In this document: one piece after another, positions 58,297-64,000 of the stretch
How positions within the stretch are numbered: the first letter of the stretch is position 1
Layout of the letters: every line of letters begins with the position of its first letter
NCBI RefSeq assembly: GCF_008704495.1
Contig: NZ_CP023699.1
Location: 9,610,001-9,674,000, forward strand
Direction: 5' to 3'
Length of the DNA: 64,000 bases
DNA from: Streptomyces kanamyceticus
GTDB lineage: Bacteria > Actinomycetota > Actinomycetes > Streptomycetales > Streptomycetaceae
Translations under genes and position numbers: made by a program
The notes under the pieces: generated by a model
The model's database searches: none
Told to the model about the DNA's origin: nothing
Seen by the model: only the letters and a program-made list of their open reading frames with translations

Positions 58297-59625
58297 TCAG
58301 CGGTCGTCGCTGTTCAGCGGGTCCTCGGTGTAGAGGGGCAGGTGGCAGGACCGGCGGAAGGCGACCCACGCGCGCGTGCTCTGGAGATCGTGCCCGTCCG
58401 TGTACGGCTCGGGGACCGGCACCATGATCTCGATCCTGGGCGGCGGCGCCTCCTGGCCCGGGGTGAGCGGGATCCGGTCCGCGTGCTGGGCGCGTGCCAC
58501 CAACTCCACGATGGTGTCCGCGCGGTAGGCGTTGAAGACGACGCCCGCGCGCTCGGGGAAGAGCCGACGGATCCCGTCGTAGATGTTCGCCCTGTCGGCG
58601 GGGAGGTACCCGGCGGGCGGCAGTTCCTCGAAGCCGAGATCCACCAGGCTGACCCTGGGCGCGTCCGCCCGGTCTCCGCGGAGTACGTCGAGGGCCTCCC
58701 GCACCAGGTCGATCGGCTCCCGCGTCTTGTGCGAACGCATCAGTTCCAGGGCGTTGTTGAGCTGGGCGGACACGTCGACGGGAGGCGTGTCGGCGGGGGC
58801 CGGGTCCGCCGCCTGGCGCGTCGCGGGCCACGCCGCGCCGAGCTGGTCCTGGAACTGCAGGAGCTGGGCGGTGAACACCGGCCAGGGCCGCATCGCGAGC
58901 CGCCCCATCCAGCCGGTCTCCGGCGCGGTTCCCACCCGGTCGCGGCGGCCCGCCCAGACGTCCACCACGAATCCGTCGGCGGTACGCAGCAGCAGCGCGA
59001 TGCTCACGGGCCCCGGCGCGGGTCCGGTCGGCGACGCCCAGTCGATGCCGGTGAGGGGGCGGCCCTGCTCGTCGGCGCGGTCCCGGTCGGATGCCGCGAG
59101 GAGAGGGGCGCCCGCGCGCCGTTCCTGTTCGAAGTGCCAGGACACCACGCGGTTGCGGAAGGCCGCCGAGCGCTGGTCGAGACCGGTGGGCACGGCCAGC
59201 GGGGAGAGCCGCACGCCGACACCCTCGCCGACGAAGGGAGCCGCGCCGCCGTCGCCCTTGCACGGGTCGACGCAGAGGTCCCCGTAGCTCTTCTCGTGGC
59301 CGAACGGCTCCTCCAGCGCGAACAGTTCGACCCGCCAGGCGAGGACCTCCCCGGCGGCGGGCAGCGGCTTGTCGATGGTCGACGAGGAGAGCAGGACCTT
59401 GCCGTCGCCGTCGACGGCGAGACCGGGCCGTACGTCGAGCCTGGTCGGCGGCTTGCCCGGGTCACCGGCCAGCGCGAGGCCGTAGCCGTGCACCACGCCG
59501 GGGCCGCCCGCAAGACCGAGCGCGCGGGAGAGGGCCTGGGTGTAGAGCTGGATCTGCTGCAGGTGCACCGCGCGCAGGAACATCCCGTCGAACGGCTTCA
59601 GCCGGCTGATCTCGGGATTGTTCAT
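58297..59625 (-). CDS. eCIS-operon protein of unknown function, paralog of its upstream neighbour
   Basis: A 442-residue protein without signal peptide, last in a tightly coupled minus-strand operon. It opens MNNPEISRLKPFDGMFLRA, and the first 100 residues carry GPGVVHGYGLALAGDP and RLDVRPGLAVDGDGKVLLSS. The same pattern occurs in the protein encoded just upstream, so this module is shared. The rest is strand-rich, with a helical part near 270-330 (QLNNALELMRSHKTREPIDLVREALDVL), and ends RRSCHLPLYTEDPLNSDDR. GxVxG...PGxAxDxxG modules occur in phage-tail or injection-system accessory proteins, but I cannot name it. The ATG overlaps the previous stop by four bases (ATGA). Confidence 0.7.
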   Translation of the reverse strand: MNNPEISRLKPFDGMFLRAVHLQQIQLYTQALSRALGLAGGPGVVHGYGLALAGDPGKPPTRLDVRPGLAVDGDGKVLLSSSTIDKPLPAAGEVLAWRVELFALEEPFGHEKSYGDLCVDPCKGDGGAAPFVGEGVGVRLSPLAVPTGLDQRSAAFRNRVVSWHFEQERRAGAPLLAASDRDRADEQGRPLTGIDWASPTGPAPGPVSIALLLRTADGFVVDVWAGRRDRVGTAPETGWMGRLAMRPWPVFTAQLLQFQDQLGAAWPATRQAADPAPADTPPVDVSAQLNNALELMRSHKTREPIDLVREALDVLRGDRADAPRVSLVDLGFEELPPAGYLPADRANIYDGIRRLFPERAGVVFNAYRADTIVELVARAQHADRIPLTPGQEAPPPRIEIMVPVPEPYTDGHDLQSTRAWVAFRRSCHLPLYTEDPLNSDDR

Positions 59626-60983
59626 GGCGCGTCCCCCTCGTCCCCTTCGTCGCCGGTGTCGGTCGCGGCGCTCCCCGAACGCAGCGTCAGGACCGCGTCG
59701 TGGCCGTCGTGCTCGCTGCCCGGCGGGCCGCCGACCAGACCCGCGAGCGGCACCCGGGGCCGCGCGCCGAACACCGGTGTGGGGCCGGTGCCCCGGACCG
59801 TGACCCGGACCAGGTCGTAGACGGGCGGATCGTGCAGGAAGACGCTCAAGGTCAGCTCGTCGGGACCGTACGCGATCCGGGCGATGTCCTCGTGCACCCA
59901 GCCGTGCGCCGACAGGGACGTCACCGTCACCGGACGGCCCGTGAGGGAACCGCGCAGCAGGGGCGCCGTGACGCGCAGGCGCAGTACGTGCGGGTGCGGC
60001 CACTCGACCGTGCGTGCGACGCGCGGCCCCCCGGCGTCCACGGCGGTGTGGGCGGCGAGCAGCGCGGGGGCCAGACCGCAGACGAGGTCCGCGACGGTGG
60101 CCGTCGGCAGCAGCGTCGGGCGGCCGCCCAGGTCGATGTGGTGGTCGAGCAGGCGCAGCTCCTTGCCGTACCCGTGTACGCGGAGCCGCAGCGCGGCCAG
60201 CGGTACGGCGCCCGGCTCGTCGTGAGGGAACAGCGAGGGGGAGCCGTCGTCGGGGGTGAACGGGGTCAGGTCGGCGGCGTCCGCGGCGGCCAGCCGGTGA
60301 AAGGCGTCGAGCAGGGCGGCGGTCCGCCGCTCCTCGGGCAGTTCGGCGACGCGCGCCGCGGCCTCGGCGGCTTCGTGACCCGCCAGGTCGCCGGGTGCCG
60401 CCTCGTCGAGACCGAGCAGGACGCGTACGCGGTGGTAGGGCGCGGGCGGCGGGGCGGGGCACGGTCCTGGGCGCAGCGTCAGCCGGACCCGTTCCACCAC
60501 ACGGGAGTTGGCGGTGTGCTGCCGGGACAGGTCGCACGGGTCGGCGAGCGCGGGCACCGGGGCCGTCTCGTACGGGTCGATGCGGGCACTCAGCCAGGCG
60601 TCGACCGTCCGCTCCTGCCCGCTGCCCCCGACCGTGCCCTCGCCCGCGAAGGCCCTGACCAGCGCGGCCAGGTCGCCGCACCAGTCGCCGTCGAGGTGCA
60701 GCTCACGGCCCAGACCGTCGACCGCGAGCCCGGCGGAGACCCGCAGGGTGTGTGCCTCTGCGTCGACGGTCACGGTGACGTGATAGCCGTGGACGATGCC
60801 GGGGCCGTGCAGCCAGGCGTTGTGCAGCATCAGCTTGCCGCGGCCGTGGCCGATGAGGGTCATGAAGTCGTCCTCGCCCAGCAGCATCCCGTACCGGGCG
60901 CGCAGCGCCAGGAAGGGGTTGACCGGCAGGTCGCCGTCCCGGTGCCCGTCGTGCACGGCGGCACACCCCGCACAGGTGCTCAT
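59622..60983 (-). CDS. eCIS-operon protein with CxxC/HxxH N-terminus and shared GPGxVHGY module
   Basis: A 453-residue protein. The N-terminus MSTCAGCAAVHDGHRDGD has two Cys and two His spaced as a small zinc site. Residues about 35-100 hold the module shared with its downstream neighbour (GPGIVHGYHVTVTVD, TLRVSAGLAVDGLGRELHLDG). The middle is Ala/Pro-rich (PGPCPAPPPAPYHRVRVLL) and the C-terminal part strand-rich (LTVTSLSAHGWVHEDIARIAYG-like, HDPPVYDLVRVTVRG). It ends in a repetitive acidic tail (TDTGDEGDEGDAP). Both ends overlap neighbouring genes by ATGA, which indicates fixed stoichiometry. I do not recognise the family; a structural or adaptor role in a contractile injection system is inferred from context. 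Confidence 0.7.
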   Translation of the reverse strand: MSTCAGCAAVHDGHRDGDLPVNPFLALRARYGMLLGEDDFMTLIGHGRGKLMLHNAWLHGPGIVHGYHVTVTVDAEAHTLRVSAGLAVDGLGRELHLDGDWCGDLAALVRAFAGEGTVGGSGQERTVDAWLSARIDPYETAPVPALADPCDLSRQHTANSRVVERVRLTLRPGPCPAPPPAPYHRVRVLLGLDEAAPGDLAGHEAAEAAARVAELPEERRTAALLDAFHRLAAADAADLTPFTPDDGSPSLFPHDEPGAVPLAALRLRVHGYGKELRLLDHHIDLGGRPTLLPTATVADLVCGLAPALLAAHTAVDAGGPRVARTVEWPHPHVLRLRVTAPLLRGSLTGRPVTVTSLSAHGWVHEDIARIAYGPDELTLSVFLHDPPVYDLVRVTVRGTGPTPVFGARPRVPLAGLVGGPPGSEHDGHDAVLTLRSGSAATDTGDEGDEGDAP

Positions 60984-63013
60984 GGCCTCTCCTCCCCGTG
61001 GCCCGACGGAGGGTCGCCCGGATAGGGCCGCATCGCCTTCGCGTACTCACGGCGCAGTGCGCACAGCAGGTGCCCGCGCGCGATGGGCCCGCCGTCCGGC
61101 GCGGCGAGATAGGCGGCGCCCAGGGCCGCGTTGCGGATCCAGGCGCCGGGCACCGGGTACATCCGGGCCAGCACGGCCAGGTCCACGTCGGCGGCGAGCC
61201 GTGCTCGCTCGGGCAGGTGCAGTCGCCACAGCCGGGCCCGGTGCGCCGCGTCGGGCATGCCGAACTCGACCAGGAAGTCGACGCGCCGCAGGAACGCCGC
61301 GTCGATGTTCTGGCGCAGGTTGGAGGTGAGGACGACGAGCCCGTCGAAGCCGTCCATGCGCTGCAGCAGGTACGCGGTCTCCAGGTTCGCGTAGCGGTCG
61401 TTGGCGTCCTTGATCTGGGTACGCGTCCCGAACAGCACGTCCGCCTCGTCGAGCAGCAGTACGGCCTGGGTGCGCTCGGCGACGTCGAAGGCGCCCGCCA
61501 GGTTCTTCTCCGTCTCGCCGATCCACTTCGAGACGAGGCGGGCCATGTCGACCACGAGCAGATCGGTGCGCGCGGCCCCGGCCAGTGCCGCGGCCGCGAG
61601 GGACTTGCCGGTGCCGGGCGGCCCGGTGAACAGCAGCCGGACACCGCGACCGGCGCGCACCTGTTCCCCGAACCCCCACTCCTCCAGGACGAGTTGGCGC
61701 TGTTCGAGCCGGGAGACCGCGTCCCTCAGCTGCTGCGCGGGCTCGGGCGGAAGCACCAGCTGGTCCCAGGTGACGGCCGGGGAGCTGAGGCGCACGCCGG
61801 GCGGCAGGCTGATCCCGGCGCGGTGGCGGACGGCCGCCGACACGTCCGCGGGCTCCGGCCGCGCACCGAGCCGGTGGCCGCTGTGCAGATCGGCGGCGAC
61901 CATGGCGGTGAGCGACGGGTCCAGCGGATGTCGCGCGGCGAGCGCGGCCGCGACGGGCCGCAGCCGCGGCAGGCTCCGCGACCAGGCGCGGCGATGGTCG
62001 GCGAGGGTGAGCGGCCCCAACGGGACCGTCAGGACGGGACGCAGCCCCGTCGGCCGCAGCGCGCCCGGTCGGCCGGGTACCAGGGCGGGGCCGGGCAACC
62101 AGCCCAGATCCAGCGAAGGAGGGGCGGCCGCCGCGTCGTTCGGTGCGGTGGCCGCTCCGCAGAACACCGGGACGGCACCGCGCGCCGCCGCGTGCGCCGC
62201 GAAGAGCCGCGCGGCCGCGGTGGCATCGGGGGCGACCCGCGCGGCGACCAGGCGCACGTCGGCGGCGTCCGCCAGGGCGGCACACCGGCTCAGGGCGACG
62301 TTCTCGTCCTCGTCGGTGAGGACGACCGTCCGTGCCACCGGCGAGGTGAGCGCGGTCACCGCCCGTCGTACGGCGGGCAGTTCGAGCCAGCCGTCGAGGC
62401 CGGGCGGCGGGGCGTCGACGGCCACGCGGGCGGGTTCGGCGGGCCAGGTGTCCACGCCGTGCAGGGCTTGCCACAGCTCCGGGGCCAGGGTGAAGGAACG
62501 CTCGAACAGCGGGCCTTCGCCCAGCCGCACGAGGCCCTCGCCGATCACTCCGCACGGGGCGCACTGACGGCGGACCAGCAGGCGCCCTTCGCCGTCCGGG
62601 CCCACCAGGAGCGCGGCCAGGCCGAGCGTCGGGCGCGGCTCGTCCCGCGGGTGCAGCGCGCGGAAGGTGGCGGCGAGGCCCTCGTGTTCCTCGGGGAGCC
62701 CCGCGAGGAGAAGCAGGTCCGTGGCCAGTGGGCTCAGCCGGTACCGCGCGCGGATGCGCTCCAGCGGGTCGGCGGGGTCGGCAGGCTCGGCGGGGTCGAG
62801 CGCCTCCGTACCACCGGCCTGCCGGGCGTGCTCGGCCCAGGACCGCAGGAACGCCACGGCGGGGCCTGCGGATTCCGCCGTGCAGTGGGCCTCGACCAGG
62901 TCGGCGACGCGCAGGGCGACCCGCGCGGCGCGCGCCGACAGGCGCAGGCTCGCGCGCTCCTGCGACAGCTCCGTACCCGGTGCCACCGAGTACGCGCTCT
63001 CCAGGATCGTCAT
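60980..63013 (-). CDS. AAA+ ATPase of contractile injection system type (Afp15/Pvc15-like)
   Basis: A 677-residue ATPase. The N-terminal 400 residues form a helical domain, and the AAA core follows: Walker A LLFTGPPGTGKSLAAAAL near 466, VVDMARLVSKWIGETEKNLAGAF, Walker B AVLLLDEADVLFG near 519, sensor VLTSNLRQNIDAAFLRRVDFLVEF (with the arginine finger), and a C-terminal lid. Length and order match the ATPase of extracellular contractile injection systems, which is thought to help assemble or load the particle. It could also belong to the looser group of AAA proteins near phage-tail-like clusters. The stop overlaps the next start (ATGA). The operon continues from the right edge of the window. 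Confidence 0.8.
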   Translation of the reverse strand: MTILESAYSVAPGTELSQERASLRLSARAARVALRVADLVEAHCTAESAGPAVAFLRSWAEHARQAGGTEALDPAEPADPADPLERIRARYRLSPLATDLLLLAGLPEEHEGLAATFRALHPRDEPRPTLGLAALLVGPDGEGRLLVRRQCAPCGVIGEGLVRLGEGPLFERSFTLAPELWQALHGVDTWPAEPARVAVDAPPPGLDGWLELPAVRRAVTALTSPVARTVVLTDEDENVALSRCAALADAADVRLVAARVAPDATAAARLFAAHAAARGAVPVFCGAATAPNDAAAAPPSLDLGWLPGPALVPGRPGALRPTGLRPVLTVPLGPLTLADHRRAWSRSLPRLRPVAAALAARHPLDPSLTAMVAADLHSGHRLGARPEPADVSAAVRHRAGISLPPGVRLSSPAVTWDQLVLPPEPAQQLRDAVSRLEQRQLVLEEWGFGEQVRAGRGVRLLFTGPPGTGKSLAAAALAGAARTDLLVVDMARLVSKWIGETEKNLAGAFDVAERTQAVLLLDEADVLFGTRTQIKDANDRYANLETAYLLQRMDGFDGLVVLTSNLRQNIDAAFLRRVDFLVEFGMPDAAHRARLWRLHLPERARLAADVDLAVLARMYPVPGAWIRNAALGAAYLAAPDGGPIARGHLLCALRREYAKAMRPYPGDPPSGHGEERP

Positions 63014-63059
63014 GACCGCAAGACTGGCCGTCGGCCGTCACCCGTGCGTGATGCGGGCC

Positions 63060-64000
63060 TCATACGTAGCGGAAGCAGATGACGCGGCCGAGCCAGGGGA
63101 TCCAGCCGGGGTCGAGGTCCAGACCCGCGACCCGTACGCCGACGTCCACCTCGTCCAAGGCGAGCACCACCTCGATCCAGCCGGGGGAGAGGAAGACGGT
63201 GCCCCGGCGCGCGGCCAGCCCCCGCACCACCGCCGCCTTCTCGCGCTCGGGCTGCCCGAGCGCCTGCGCCGCCGCCCGCGACCAGCGCTCACCGAGCCGA
63301 AGGACGGCCCGCGTCTCCTCGGCCGTCGGGTGGTCAACGTGCGGCCAGGGCAGGGGCTTTACGGGATCGAGACCGGAGAAGGCCGCCAGGGCAGGGTCGT
63401 CATCGGCCAGCGGAAGGAGGGAGACGGCCACCGCCCGCAGGACCCAGGGCAGGGGGTGGCGGGCGAGGTCGGCGTCGGCGAGCACGGCGTGGGGAAGACC
63501 GACCGCGGGGGCGAGGGAGAGCAGGAAGAGGAGCCCGGCCCACCGGGTGGGCAGACCGGGGGCGGCGGGGGCTGGTTCCCTGCCGGTGCTGGTGTCATCC
63601 GGTGTGGTTCCCGCTGGTTCCTGGTGCGCCGAGCGCGGCTCGGCGGTCGTGGAGGCGTACGCACGGTCGGCGCGGGCAGCGGGAAACGACGCGTCCCCCA
63701 GCGCGGCCACCGCACGCAGTAGTTCGTCGGCGTCGGGGCGGGCGAGCGCGGCGGGGTCGGTCTCGGCCACGATCAGCGCCGCCCAGGCCATGGCGTCGCT
63801 CGCGTCCGGACGCAGCCGCGACCCACCGACCGCCCTGGCCAGCACCGAGCGGCTGAACAGGGCCTGGGTCAGCACCTGGTGGCCGGTCGGCCCGGTCGGC
63901 ACGGGGCTGTCTGGGGGAGCTGCGGCTGCGGTGCGATGCGGTGAACTCTGCTGTTGGCCGGTTGGCGTCTCGGCGCCGGGGGGCGGGGTGGTGCCGTTCG
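63060..64000 (-). CDS. probable contractile injection system tape-measure-type protein, C-terminal part
   Basis: The frame is open to the right end of the window, so the N-terminus is missing; a GTG at 63902 is only an internal candidate because a Pro/Ser/Gln-rich segment continues upstream of it. The visible part is about 310 residues. It has a helical Ala-rich body, a linker (EPRSAHQEPAGTTPDD), a hydrophobic stretch (WAGLLFLLSLAPAVGLPHAVL) and a C-terminal domain. That domain ends LSPGWIEVVLALDEVDVGVRV and DLDPGWIPWLGRVICFRYV, a pattern I associate with the C-terminus of proteins annotated as eCIS tape measure proteins. The AAA ATPase gene follows after 46 bases on the same strand, which supports this. 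Confidence in the name is moderate. Confidence 0.55.
   Translation of the reverse strand, partial: NGTTPPPGAETPTGQQQSSPHRTAAAAPPDSPVPTGPTGHQVLTQALFSRSVLARAVGGSRLRPDASDAMAWAALIVAETDPAALARPDADELLRAVAALGDASFPAARADRAYASTTAEPRSAHQEPAGTTPDDTSTGREPAPAAPGLPTRWAGLLFLLSLAPAVGLPHAVLADADLARHPLPWVLRAVAVSLLPLADDDPALAAFSGLDPVKPLPWPHVDHPTAEETRAVLRLGERWSRAAAQALGQPEREKAAVVRGLAARRGTVFLSPGWIEVVLALDEVDVGVRVAGLDLDPGWIPWLGRVICFRYV

Overview
The window looks like chromosomal DNA of a Streptomyces-type actinomycete. It is very GC-rich, starts are often GTG or TTG after purine-rich ribosome binding sites, and secreted enzymes, regulators and secondary-metabolite genes are packed closely together. I found no rRNA, tRNA, insertion sequence or CRISPR array.

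Left part (1-4.7 kb): the tail of an unrecognised gene; a large ECF sigma factor fused through a zinc anti-sigma-like motif, a membrane segment and a Ser/Pro/Lys-rich linker to an extracellular-type CAP domain; a divergent aquaporin; a secreted esterase; and a 56-residue zinc-ribbon protein.

4.8-18.0 kb: a two-gene assembly line on the minus strand, with the genes joined by a TGATG overlap. The first enzyme is a one-module NRPS (C-A-PCP-TE). The second is a hybrid (A-PCP-C-A-PCP-KS-KR-ACP-TE) whose PKS module has no acyltransferase. The second A domain of the hybrid reads as proline-specific and the first as branched aliphatic. The order aliphatic residue, proline, ketoreduced C2 unit recalls the detoxin/rimosamide family, but no hydroxylase, AT, PPTase, MbtH protein or transporter lies beside it.

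18.6-36.3 kb: a DUF5937/ArsR-like regulator, two secreted proteins (transglycosylase-like and C39-like), a GNAT, an SRPBCC protein, a TetR regulator, a Tat-exported TolB-propeller/amidohydrolase fusion, an NB-ARC/TPR ATPase, a HelR-type RNA polymerase-protecting helicase with an exact rifamycin-associated element upstream, an LCM-type methyltransferase, a small P-loop kinase, a double Lrp/AsnC regulator and a divergent DHA2-family MFS exporter that ends in a tandem repeat.

36.3-47.4 kb: a DHFR-like reductase, several secreted enzymes (Tat esterase, FG-GAP protein, lipase, cholesterol oxidase, intradiol dioxygenase with a carbohydrate-binding module), a STAS protein, a PhzF protein, an AraC regulator, and a divergent SDR/MarR pair around a clear palindrome.

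47.4-58.3 kb: a three-subunit molybdenum hydroxylase operon (PaoABC-like), a Fur-family repressor, katG, an amidohydrolase and a NarL-type two-component pair.

58.3-64 kb: a tightly coupled minus-strand operon with an AAA ATPase, two related proteins of unknown function and a tape-measure-like C-terminus. It is best read as the edge of an extracellular contractile injection system (eCIS) cluster that continues past the right end.

Starts were chosen by ribosome binding sites, family length and overlaps. Product names rest on motif recognition by eye; no database search was run.
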